DNA from: Hyphomicrobium sp.
GTDB lineage: Bacteria > Pseudomonadota > Alphaproteobacteria > Rhizobiales > Hyphomicrobiaceae
Length of the DNA stretch: 64,000 bases
NCBI GenBank assembly: GCA_002928955.1
Contig: PERT01000003.1
Span: 35,781 to 99,780, forward strand
Direction of reading: 5' to 3'
Part shown: positions 36,903-45,208 of the stretch, piece after piece
How the letters are laid out: every line of letters starts with the position of its first letter
How positions within the stretch are numbered: position 1 is the stretch's first letter
The notes under the pieces: generated by a model
Told to the model about the DNA's origin: nothing
Databases searched by the model: none
What the model saw: the letters and a program-made list of their open reading frames with translations, nothing else
Position numbers and translations under genes: made by a program

Positions 36903-38534
36903 TCAAAGCGCCAGCGACAGCGATTTCTTGATCGAGGAGAACAGGGAGTTGGTTGAGCGCTGCTCGAAAACGGCGACGACAGGCAGACCGGATCGATAGC
37001 GTTGAGCGTCTTCGACAATCTTCGGATCCTTGAACTCGATTGAAATCTTCGCCGATCGATCCGTTGGCCCGCGCCACGAGTAGCCGGGACTGCCAGCCTC
37101 GTTCTGTTCGCGGATGAAGCCCGATGTGCGATCGACTGTCTTAACGCGCCCCTTGAGCGTCTCTCCGAGGGCCGGCACGTAGATCAGCACATCATCGCCA
37201 ACGCCCACCTTCAAGACCTCGTCTTGGGTCATGAAGGCTGTGACATGTCGCATTTGGCGCTGTTCGATGATCGCGATTACGTCGCCTTTGCGGACGCTAC
37301 CCTGATCGAACCGGGGTAGATCGAGAATGATGCCGTCGAATGGGGCACGGACCGACGCCCGCGAGCGCTGGTTGAGCCAGGTGATCTGGCGCTGCTGGGC
37401 AAGCTGAATGTCGTGCTCGGCCAAGCGCACTTCGGCCTCAATCTCGGCACCCTTGCCGGTGATATCGGCACTGCCAATGGTCTGATTGCCCGAATACAAA
37501 CGCTTGCCGATATTCTGCTCGGCTAGCTCGATCCGGGAAGACAGCTCAATCCGCCGGACCTCGTGTTCCTTGCGGAGGCTGATCACCTGCCGCTCGATGT
37601 CGCTGATCCTGCTCTCGGTCGCATAGCCTTTGTCGAGCAGCCCCTTGAACCGCTTGTAGTCGGCCTCGGCGGACCTGAGTTGCGCGCCCAACGCTTCGAG
37701 CTCGACGCGGGTCTGCTGAACATTCTTCATCTCCACGGTGGCGTAACCACGGATACGTTCCAATTCCTCGGTGTGGCGCTGCTTCAGGAATGCGAGCTTG
37801 GCCTTGCGCTCGCGCACTGCGATGTCCGCGAGCTCTATTTCGCGCTCGAGCTGATTGTCGATGAGATCAAGGATGTTTTCGCCCGCGCGCACTGTGTCGC
37901 CGGGCTGGCGATTGCCCCACGCCACGCGGCCGTCGGCTTGGGCCACGACCTTCTCGACGGGTGCCTGGATGACGGCGGTCTGAACTTCCATTCGGAAAAA
38001 GTTGGTGTAGCCGATCAGCGACGTGTAGCCGAAGATCATCAGGCCCAGCACCATGTAGAGACCAGTCATGCCGACCGTCTTGATCGGCCATCGCTTCATC
38101 GGCAATTGCTGAAGGCGGGGCCGATCGGGCTCGAGAGAAGCCGGCGTCACAGGCACATCGATACGCTGGATCGTGTCCTCGACGTCGACCATCGAGCCGC
38201 GGACCAGTTCCTCGATAAAATGCGACATCAGCTCGCGCTCGCGCTCGCCGATCTCGGTGAAGCGCACCGCAAACATCTTGGCAACAGGATCGAGGCGAAC
38301 AACTTCGGCCTTCACCAGGAAGGTAACGTCGAACCCCTGGAACGGCAGCATCAGGTTGAGCGGAATTTCGCTGCCGATCTGCGGCAGCTCGCCTTCGAAG
38401 CCGTCGACACGCAGTCCGCCGAGACTCCAATCGGTCGCACGATGGCTTTGCCCCCCCACCTCTACAAAGAGGGGTGCTGTCACGCGGTGGTGCCGCCGTT
38501 GGTCAGGCCGCTCCCGTCTGACTTTCACTGCCAT
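36903..38534 (-). CDS. Alg44-like PilZ-HlyD co-polymerase
   Basis: 543 aa. The N-terminal PilZ domain (residues ~10-110) has both c-di-GMP-binding motifs, RRHHR and DWSLGG. One membrane helix (VGMTGLYMVLGLMIFGYTSLI) follows near residue 160, then a HlyD-like periplasmic part: first lipoyl half AQADGRVAWGNRQPGDTV, a long coiled coil (~240-360), second half RASVRAPFDGIILDLPRFDQ and a C-terminal barrel. This matches Alg44, the c-di-GMP receptor that activates Alg8, but the coiled coil is longer than I recall for Pseudomonas Alg44 (~390 aa). First gene of the set; upstream is a ~500-base region likely to contain its promoter. Confidence 0.88.
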   Translation of the reverse strand: MAVKVRRERPDQRRHHRVTAPLFVEVGGQSHRATDWSLGGLRVDGFEGELPQIGSEIPLNLMLPFQGFDVTFLVKAEVVRLDPVAKMFAVRFTEIGERERELMSHFIEELVRGSMVDVEDTIQRIDVPVTPASLEPDRPRLQQLPMKRWPIKTVGMTGLYMVLGLMIFGYTSLIGYTNFFRMEVQTAVIQAPVEKVVAQADGRVAWGNRQPGDTVRAGENILDLIDNQLEREIELADIAVRERKAKLAFLKQRHTEELERIRGYATVEMKNVQQTRVELEALGAQLRSAEADYKRFKGLLDKGYATESRISDIERQVISLRKEHEVRRIELSSRIELAEQNIGKRLYSGNQTIGSADITGKGAEIEAEVRLAEHDIQLAQQRQITWLNQRSRASVRAPFDGIILDLPRFDQGSVRKGDVIAIIEQRQMRHVTAFMTQDEVLKVGVGDDVLIYVPALGETLKGRVKTVDRTSGFIREQNEAGSPGYSWRGPTDRSAKISIEFKDPKIVEDAQRYRSGLPVVAVFEQRSTNSLFSSIKKSLSLAL

Positions 38535-39033
38535 GGGCTACGTACTCGTAAGCAACTGGGCAACTCCCGGGCTTGACCTGGGACGCCACCAATCGTTCTC
38601 TCACCTCGCGGTTAACAACCGCCTTCGCGACGTTGTGCAAGTTGACGATGCGTTCGCGCGCAGCCTGTCATATCGCTGCGGCGGGTGCTTGATTTGATAT
38701 TGTAATGCTTTGAAATATAGGAATATTATTTGGGTTTGCCAATGTAACTGCTGCGGCCGATCGTGGCGTTAACCAACCGTTTGCCATGCCACAAGATCTC
38801 ACCGAAACACCGATCCAGTCTCACCCAAAGCGGTCGCTGACCGACCTGTGGCTTGGGGGCATAAGTTCCGGTTCAGACCCCTGCTGTCGCTGGTGGAGCG
38901 CTCTTTTGCACGCGTTGAAATCACAGAATGGATCGTTAACTATATGATTCTAAACAAATTTGTTCATGTGGCGCATTGTTTTAAGACCAACCCCGAGGGG
39001 GCAGACGACAGATGCGTTCCTTGAGCAGCCGAG
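38535..39033. other. Intergenic region upstream of the alg44-like gene
   Basis: 499 bases. An AT-rich patch around 38690-38750 and an inverted repeat at 38608-38622 suit a regulated promoter for the alg44-alg8-algD set. The right half lies beyond the 3' end of the FAD oxidase gene. No gene recognised. Confidence 0.45.
38608..38622. promoter_or_regulatory. Palindrome upstream of the alg44-like gene
   Basis: GCGGTTAACAACCGC is a perfect six-base inverted repeat around AAC, about 75 bases before the start codon of the leftward gene. Its position suits an operator, but it could be chance. Confidence 0.3.
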
Positions 39034-40440
39034 CTAGAAGATCTTGCCGGGATTGAGTATACCTTCCGGGTCGAGCGCCCGCTTGATGGCGCGCATGACG
39101 TCGACGGCCGGACCCAGCTCCGCTGCCAATGCCGCGATTTTGCCCTGGCCGATTCCGTGCTCTCCCGTGCACGTGCCGTCCATCGACAGTGCGCGGGCGA
39201 CCAGCCGCTCGAGGAACCCTTCGAGCGCGGCAACCTGGGTTGCATCTGAGGCGTCAAACACGGGCGTGGCGTGGAAATTGCCGTCGCCGACATGCCCTAG
39301 GATCGGCGCGATGAGCCCCGATCGCCGGGCGTCTGCGGCCGTTTCAGAAACGCAGGCGGCAAGCTTGGAAATCGGGACGCAGACGTCGGTCGCCAGGATC
39401 GACTGGCCGGCATAGAGCGTCTTGATGGCCCAATAGGCATTATGGCGCGCCTGCCACAGCCGTCGCCGGTCGTCCTCGCTGTCGGCCCAATCGAACCCTT
39501 TCGCTCCGTGTGCACGCGCCAAGGCTTCCACGTCCGCAATCTGCTCGCGTCCGGCTTGGCGGCTGGTGTGTAGTTCGATGAAGAGGGTGGGCGCCTCGGC
39601 CAGCTTGAGGCCCGAATGGGCGTTGACGGCCCTTATCTGGACCTCGTCGAGCAGCTCCACACGCGCGAGAGCGAGGCCCGATTGAATGGCCTCGATGGCC
39701 GTTTCGCAAGCCCCCTCGATCGTCGCGAAAGGTGCTACGGCGGTGATCTGTGCCTCCGGCTTGGGATGCAGCTTCACGGTGAGTTCGGTTATAATGCCGA
39801 GGGTCCCCTCCGAACCTATCAACAGCCGGGTCAGATCATAGCCGGCCGCCGACTTCGGCGCGCGACCGCCCGTGCGGATGACGCGGCCATCGGCCAGCAC
39901 CGCGGTCAGACTTTTGACGTTATCGCGCATCGTGCCATAGCGCATGGCGTTGGTGCCGGAGGCGCGCGTGGCCGCCATGCCGCCAAGCGAGGCATCTTCG
40001 GCCCCTGGGTCGACGGAAAAGAACAGTCCGGTATCTCGCAGGTACGCATTGAGGCGCTTGCGCGAGACGCCTGCCTCGACAGTGCAATCGAAATCACGAG
40101 CATTGAGTGAAACGATCGCATCCATGCGGCTCATGTCCAGGGAAATACCTCCAAAAGGAGCGTTGACGTGCCCTTCGAGCGATGTCCCGGCTCCGAACGG
40201 GATGACCGGAACGCCATGGCGCGCGGCGATCTGCACCGCAGCCGACACTTCGGCAGTCGTGGCCGGCCAGACCACGGCGTCGGGCGGTTCGCTCGCGAGC
40301 CACGTCAGAGTGTTGGAATGCTGTTGGCAGATGGCCGCGCCGACCGTGAGCCGCGATCGAAACACAAGGTCGAGCTCGACGATCGCCGCGTTGATCGCAT
40401 CGGAAACCGGTCTTTCAACGAACGTGCGCGCCTCAGGCAT
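39034..40440 (-). CDS. FAD-linked oxidase of the D-lactate dehydrogenase/glycolate oxidase GlcD family
   Basis: 468 aa from the ATG at 40440, where similarity to the family begins; the frame continues to 40572 without support. FAD_binding_4 domain at about 40-220: VIPFGAGTSLEGH, the flavin-binding DPGAEDASLGGM, and GYDLTRLLIGSEGTLGIIT. The C-terminal cap domain ends with GTCTGEHGIGQGK, containing the conserved His. Enzymes of this group oxidise D-lactate, glycolate or D-2-hydroxyglutarate and feed electrons to cytochrome c or quinones. In a serine-cycle methylotroph a glycolate or D-2-hydroxyacid role is reasonable, but the substrate cannot be read from sequence. It is alone, divergent from the following repeat-protein gene. 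Confidence 0.9.
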   Translation of the reverse strand: MPEARTFVERPVSDAINAAIVELDLVFRSRLTVGAAICQQHSNTLTWLASEPPDAVVWPATTAEVSAAVQIAARHGVPVIPFGAGTSLEGHVNAPFGGISLDMSRMDAIVSLNARDFDCTVEAGVSRKRLNAYLRDTGLFFSVDPGAEDASLGGMAATRASGTNAMRYGTMRDNVKSLTAVLADGRVIRTGGRAPKSAAGYDLTRLLIGSEGTLGIITELTVKLHPKPEAQITAVAPFATIEGACETAIEAIQSGLALARVELLDEVQIRAVNAHSGLKLAEAPTLFIELHTSRQAGREQIADVEALARAHGAKGFDWADSEDDRRRLWQARHNAYWAIKTLYAGQSILATDVCVPISKLAACVSETAADARRSGLIAPILGHVGDGNFHATPVFDASDATQVAALEGFLERLVARALSMDGTCTGEHGIGQGKIAALAAELGPAVDVMRAIKRALDPEGILNPGKIF

Positions 40441-40792
40441 GATCGGGATCGCTCGCGGATTGGGATGCGGTGAGACGAGGCACAGTCTCGACCAGATTGA
40501 TGGTCCCGCCAAAGTTAGGCCGCTGTCGCAAAATTGGCAATTCCGTGCGGCGGCTGGTCGGCCCGGCACCATTCGGCCGCAATCCAGAAAGCCGTGGACC
40601 GTTTGTCCGGATACGCACGCTCATTGCCGGGCTGGAAATTGTCTCACGATGTTAAAGTGTTGCCATTCGGCATCAGGGCAACCCACCAACTCGCATCGAG
40701 ACGTACCGATCCAGCCTTTTTTTAATGTCAGGTTTCGAGTAAGACCTCAGGCGAAGCCGGGGGCTTCAAGCGTATCAAAAGGGGAGTTTCTC
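40441..40792. other. Intergenic region between the FAD oxidase and repeat-protein genes
   Basis: 352 bases between divergent genes. It should contain both promoters. A long plus-strand frame runs through it and through the oxidase gene but is antisense and unsupported. The only clear structure is the leader hairpin at 40753-40767. Confidence 0.4.
40753..40767 (+). promoter_or_regulatory. Leader hairpin before the first repeat-protein gene
   Basis: GAAGCC GGG GGCTTC forms a perfect six-base stem 25 bases before the ATG and just upstream of the AGGGGAG ribosome-binding site. It may affect mRNA stability or translation. Confidence 0.35.
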
Positions 40793-42055
40793 ATGTTCCG
40801 TAGGCTGTTAATGGTCGCCGTGGCCTTCCCGGTGGCAGGCGTCTTCGCGGCGGCCGAAGCGCAGCAGGGTAACGAAGCCCTGGTCAACTTGGCGTCAAAG
40901 GACATCTCGCTCAACGATGACAAGGACTGCATCGACCTTGGCAATGCGGTAGGTGCCTACAACGGTATCCGTGTTCGCGCAAAGAAGGGCGACATCTTCG
41001 TCACCCGCGTGTCGGTCCGCTACAGCGATGGCTCTGTCCACAACGAAGATCGTTCCATCGATTTGAAAGAGGGTGAGCGCTCGCGCCCGATCAACGCAAC
41101 GAGCGGCGACAAGTTCATCGACCACGTCAACGTGACGATCAGACCTTCAAAAGGCAAGGCGACGCTCGACGTGCTCGGCATCCAGTCGCCCGCAGGTGCC
41201 AAACGGAAACGCCTTCCGCTCGACAAGCCTGTCGGCTGTGGCGGTGCAGCCGGCGGCACTGCTGGCAAGCCTGCGGATCCGACCCAGCAGATCGTCGCCA
41301 AGCCGACCGATGGCAAGGCCTCGTCAGCAACGCCCGGCAAGCCACTGGCTGGCGGCGAGGTTCTGTTCGGCACCCAGTCCGTCGGCTTTGGCGTCGATCG
41401 CGACGTGATCCGCGTCGGCAACGAAATCGGCAAGTTCGATCGCATTCGGCTTCGCGTTCTCGACAACGACATCTTCCTGAACGACCTGAAAGTCGTTTAC
41501 GGCAACGGCGAGCCGGACACGATCGCGGTCAATACCGAGATCAAGAAAGATTCGCGGACAAACTGGCTCAACCTCAAGGGCGACCGGTTTATCAAGGAGA
41601 TCCAGTTGTCATATCGGTCCAAGCCCAGCGTCAAGGGTCAGGCCCGAGTGGAAGTGTTCGGTGAATACGCCGAAGGCTGGCTCGGACCGCAGGGCGAAGG
41701 CCGGAAGTTCAATGACGGCTGGGTGCTGCTCGGCGCGCAGACGGCAGGCTTCGTCGGCTTCGACAAGGACACGATCCAGGTCGGCAAGAACGAGGGCGGC
41801 TTCACCAAGATCCGCGTCACGGTCCGCGATCGCGCGATCACACTCAATGAGCTTCGAATCGTCTATGCCAACGGTGCCGACGATTTGATCCCGATCAAGA
41901 CCCGCGTCGACGCCGGTTCCACGTACGGCCCGATCGATCTCAAGGGCGACAAGCGCGCCATCGAGAAGATCGAGGCTCGCTACCGGTCACGCTTCATCGA
42001 CAAGGAAGCCAAGGGCAAGGGCAACGCCATTGTAGAGGTCTGGGGTCGCCATTGA
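40793..42055 (+). CDS. Exported tandem-repeat protein of unknown function (paralogue A)
   Basis: 420 aa from the ATG at 40793, preceded by AGGGGAG and followed by a signal peptide (LLMVAVAFPVAGVFAAAEA). The much longer frame starting at 39944 is antisense to the oxidase. The mature protein holds three ~110-residue units; units 2 and 3 are clear, each starting GxxLFG/LLGAQT, then DRDVIRVG or DKDTIQVG, GNGEPD or ANGADD, LKGDRFIKEIQLSYRSK and ending VEVFGEY or VEVWGRH. The pattern is reminiscent of DUF2541/YaaI-type proteins, from memory only. Beta-rich, periplasmic, no catalytic residues obvious. The following gene is a four-unit paralogue. Confidence 0.8.
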   Translation: MFRRLLMVAVAFPVAGVFAAAEAQQGNEALVNLASKDISLNDDKDCIDLGNAVGAYNGIRVRAKKGDIFVTRVSVRYSDGSVHNEDRSIDLKEGERSRPINATSGDKFIDHVNVTIRPSKGKATLDVLGIQSPAGAKRKRLPLDKPVGCGGAAGGTAGKPADPTQQIVAKPTDGKASSATPGKPLAGGEVLFGTQSVGFGVDRDVIRVGNEIGKFDRIRLRVLDNDIFLNDLKVVYGNGEPDTIAVNTEIKKDSRTNWLNLKGDRFIKEIQLSYRSKPSVKGQARVEVFGEYAEGWLGPQGEGRKFNDGWVLLGAQTAGFVGFDKDTIQVGKNEGGFTKIRVTVRDRAITLNELRIVYANGADDLIPIKTRVDAGSTYGPIDLKGDKRAIEKIEARYRSRFIDKEAKGKGNAIVEVWGRH

Positions 42056-42136
42056 TCCTGGACGGGATGGCGGCTTCGTCCGCTGTCTGGGTTCCCCAAG
42101 CGTCCCCTGTGGACCGGACGACGAGAAACGACCATC

Positions 42137-42172
42137 GGCGGGGTTGCGATCAATCGCAACCCCGCCATTTTC
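42137..42172 (+). terminator. Strong Rho-independent terminator after paralogue A
   Basis: GGCGGGGTTGCGA (42137-42149) pairs perfectly with TCGCAACCCCGCC (42154-42166) around a TCAA loop and is followed by ATTTTC. A 13-base stem about 80 bases after the stop codon, so the two paralogues are probably transcribed separately. Confidence 0.88.
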
Positions 42173-42295
42173 TTGTCGATATTTTGACGCCGCGATTGGT
42201 TAGCCTCCGAACTTGGGCCCGGTTGGGGAGGTCACGAACCAGCACGGGCTTCCGAGCTGTTCAAGACGCCAATTGTTCGATCGGAGCCTTTCACC

Positions 42296-43864
42296 GTGCA
42301 CCCCGGACTCAAGTCAGCCGCAGCGGCGATCCTCGCCGCACTGGTTTTCACCTCGGCTAACCCAGCTTCGGCGCGTGATGCCGACTGGGTCGTTCTTGGC
42401 GTGACGACAGCCGATTCCAGGCCGGATCGCGACCGCATCGAAGTGGGTCCGGGCCACGGCGCCTTCGATAGTCTTCAGATCGACGTCCGTGACGACGACG
42501 TGTTCATCAAGGACATTCGGGTCACGTCCTACGATGGCGCAGAAGAGACTTTCGAGATTGAGCAACTGGTCAAGGCCGGTCGTGCGCTCGAGCCGATACC
42601 GTTGAGCGGTCGGTTCAAAACCCTGAAAAGCATCCAGCTGACGTACAAGGCCAGCGGTCGCATCGGCAGTGGTCGTGGTATCGTGACCGTTTCGGCGGCC
42701 AAGACCGTTGCATCCTATTCGCGGGCCGACGACCGCGACGAGCGCTATCGTGACGACGGCAGGGACCGGCGTAACGACCGCGACCCATTCGTATCGATCG
42801 ATACCCAGACCGCCGACCGTCGTGCCGAGCGCATCGTGTTTCGCACTGAGCGTGGCGAAGGGCGGCTCTCTGAAATCCGCTTCACATCCAGACGCGATTC
42901 TGCGCGCATCGGGTTGGTCACGGTCATATTCGGCAATGGCGACCGGCAGACGTTCGATGTTTATCAGCGACTCGAACAGGGCGAGTCCACACGCCCGATC
43001 CCGGTCGAACTCACTCCGGATAGACGGCGGGTGGAGGAGGTCATCGTAGGGCTGCGGCCAAGCCTGCGCCGCGGCACGGTTGAACTCGAGTTGAGCGGTG
43101 TGCGTCAGTGGAACAGAGACGATCGCCGGCCGCCGCCAGGTTACGAGCCCCAGTCAGGCGCGCCGCGCGGCGGCTGGGTTCTCTTTGGCGCGCAGACGGT
43201 CGGCTTTGGCATCGACCGAGACGTGATCCGCGTCGGCCGCGAAGCCGGGCAGTTCGAAAAAATCGCACTGCGGGTCTTGAAAAACGACATCTATCTGCGC
43301 GAAGTCACCGTTGTGTTCGGCAATGGCGAGCGCCAAGTTGTACCAGTCAACGTCGAGCTGAAGGAGGGGTTTCGTACGGCGCCGCTTCCGCTCGACCGCG
43401 GCGATCGCTTCATCGAAACCATCGAGCTGGTCTACCAGTCCAAGCCCGACCGTCGCGGACAAGCCGTGGTCGAGGTTTATGGCGACTACTCCGAGCGCTG
43501 GCTTCGCGATTCGTCCGACGAGCGGCGCGAGCGGTCTGGCGGCTGGCTTCTGCTCGGGTCGCAGCGCGCCGAGGTATTCAATACAGACCGCGACGTATTT
43601 GAAGTCGGCGAGCGGTTCGGACGCTTCAAGGCGTTGCGCATTGCCGTTCGCGACCGTGCCGTGAGGATCCGCGGGATGCGGGTCTACTATGGTAACGGGG
43701 AGGTCGAAGACGTGGCCATCAGCGCCGAGCTGCGCAACGGCCAGACCACGCAAGCTCTTGAAATACAAGGGCGCGGACGTTTCATCCAGCGGATCGAGGT
43801 CGCCTACCGCACGAAGCTGAACTTCAAAGGCGAGGGCACTGTTGAAGTCTGGGGCCTGAAGTAG
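42296..43864 (+). CDS. Exported tandem-repeat protein of unknown function (paralogue B)
   Basis: 522 aa, GTG start, signal peptide (LKSAAAAILAALVFTSANPASA). Four ~110-residue units of the same type as paralogue A: DRDRIEVGPGHGAF; RAERIVFRTERGEGRL (divergent); DRDVIRVGREAGQFEKI; DRDVFEVGERFGRFKAL. Each has a YGNG or FGNG turn and a final RxIExIELVYxSK-like strand pair, and the last ends VEVWGLK like paralogue A. A very Arg/Asp-rich linker (DDRDERYRDDGRDRRNDRD) separates units 1 and 2. Probably a periplasmic or surface beta-repeat protein; I cannot assign a function. Confidence 0.8.
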   Translation: MHPGLKSAAAAILAALVFTSANPASARDADWVVLGVTTADSRPDRDRIEVGPGHGAFDSLQIDVRDDDVFIKDIRVTSYDGAEETFEIEQLVKAGRALEPIPLSGRFKTLKSIQLTYKASGRIGSGRGIVTVSAAKTVASYSRADDRDERYRDDGRDRRNDRDPFVSIDTQTADRRAERIVFRTERGEGRLSEIRFTSRRDSARIGLVTVIFGNGDRQTFDVYQRLEQGESTRPIPVELTPDRRRVEEVIVGLRPSLRRGTVELELSGVRQWNRDDRRPPPGYEPQSGAPRGGWVLFGAQTVGFGIDRDVIRVGREAGQFEKIALRVLKNDIYLREVTVVFGNGERQVVPVNVELKEGFRTAPLPLDRGDRFIETIELVYQSKPDRRGQAVVEVYGDYSERWLRDSSDERRERSGGWLLLGSQRAEVFNTDRDVFEVGERFGRFKALRIAVRDRAVRIRGMRVYYGNGEVEDVAISAELRNGQTTQALEIQGRGRFIQRIEVAYRTKLNFKGEGTVEVWGLK

Positions 43865-44156
43865 CGGCCGGCCTGGCCGGGATGGTACTGTCTCGCAAAC
43901 ACCCTGGCCGTGATTGGGCCGCGGCAAGAGCAATCTTGAATGGCGGTGACGGCGTCCAACTTGGAGCTTTGGGAAGTCGTCAGATCATCTGCCGCGCATC
44001 GTCCTCGTCACCTAAGTGCACGGTTACACACCCTGCGGTGCAGCAGGGATCCGCAGCTTTGCATCGTGTTTTCCTACAACACGAACAGGTGAATCTTCGG
44101 GATAGACTGCGACTTCCATCTTGCGTTTTTTCAGCGGCTCGTGTTCCTGAACGGCT

Positions 44157-44999
44157 ATGAAAATCCAATATCCCGCTTTGGCCTTCTTGGCCTTGATCCA
44201 CGTGCTCGCGCTCGCTTCCTTTCCGTATATGTACTTCTACGGTTTGAGTTGGCCCGAGGCGACCTACCACATCATCGGCTACTTTTTGGGTGGCTTCGGA
44301 ATCACCGCGCTCTATCATCGCGCGTGGACGCACAATTCGGTCAACTTCGCCCGCCCTGTCGAGTATGTGCTTGCCGTTTGCTCGACGATGGTGCCGCAGA
44401 TGCCGGCCCGGCAGTGGATTTCGACCCACATCCTGCATCATCACCACACCGATAGCGATCAGGATCCTTACAACATCAAGCGCGGGTTCTGGTGGGCCCA
44501 CTTCGAGTGGATCATCCTGGCGCCTGTGCCGCCGATCGTGCTGCCGGCCCGCCTGGACAACAATCCAGTGATCGAATGGCAAGAGCGCAACTACTTCGCC
44601 ATCAGCGCCGTCGTGAACTTGCTGATCCCGGTGGGGCTTGCCATCGCCGCCGGTGCCCCGTGGTGGGGCGGAGTGCTGGTGTCCGCGCTCCGCTTGGTGG
44701 TCACCTCACACGTCGTTTACAGCGTGAACTCGGTCTGCCACAAGTGGGGAACCCGTCCGTTCACCCAAGAAGTGTCGGCCCGTGATGTGTGGTGGTTCCC
44801 GTTCGCGCTGGGCGAGCAGTATCACAACTATCACCATGCATTTCCGCGCGACTATCGGCACGGTGTTCGCCGGTTCGACTTTGATCCGACGAAGTGGCTC
44901 ATCGAAGGTCTTGTGATGACCGGTTTGGCCTCGAACCCCTTTAAGATGCCCGACCGCAGGATAGAGGACGCCAAGCGCAGCCGGGTTCCGGCAGAGTAG
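44157..44999 (+). CDS. Membrane fatty acid (acyl-CoA/acyl-lipid) desaturase
   Basis: 280 aa. Three histidine boxes: HRAWTH (HxxxxH), HILHHHH (HxxHH) and HNYHH, the di-iron ligands of delta-9-type desaturases. Hydrophobic segments lie in the expected positions, for example AFLALIHVLALASFPYMYF and VVNLLIPVGLAIAAGAPWW. It introduces a cis double bond in saturated acyl chains at the inner membrane using O2 and an electron donor not found nearby. ATG at 44157 lacks a strong ribosome-binding site, but the following residues match the usual start. It stands alone in the plus direction. Confidence 0.93.
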   Translation: MKIQYPALAFLALIHVLALASFPYMYFYGLSWPEATYHIIGYFLGGFGITALYHRAWTHNSVNFARPVEYVLAVCSTMVPQMPARQWISTHILHHHHTDSDQDPYNIKRGFWWAHFEWIILAPVPPIVLPARLDNNPVIEWQERNYFAISAVVNLLIPVGLAIAAGAPWWGGVLVSALRLVVTSHVVYSVNSVCHKWGTRPFTQEVSARDVWWFPFALGEQYHNYHHAFPRDYRHGVRRFDFDPTKWLIEGLVMTGLASNPFKMPDRRIEDAKRSRVPAE

Positions 45000-45208
45000 T
45001 TTCGGACCGAATACCCTCGATGCTCGCGGGGCGGTTGGAATGGGCTGGACTTCCCCGGCATGAGCTACGTTCAATCTCGCCGTGCCATGTTCCGCGACGC
45101 TGCGCCAGGGCGCCCGGCGTCAGCCCTGACCCGATGTGCTTTCTGACATGTGGTAGCCGTAGGCTCCATCCGCTGGCATGATGCGCGCCAGACGATCCGG
45201 GGAGCAGC

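Noticed and set aside
39944..40792. N-terminal extension of the repeat-protein frame
   Set aside because: Antisense to the FAD oxidase and crosses the intergenic region; the ATG at 40793 has a strong ribosome-binding site and signal peptide.
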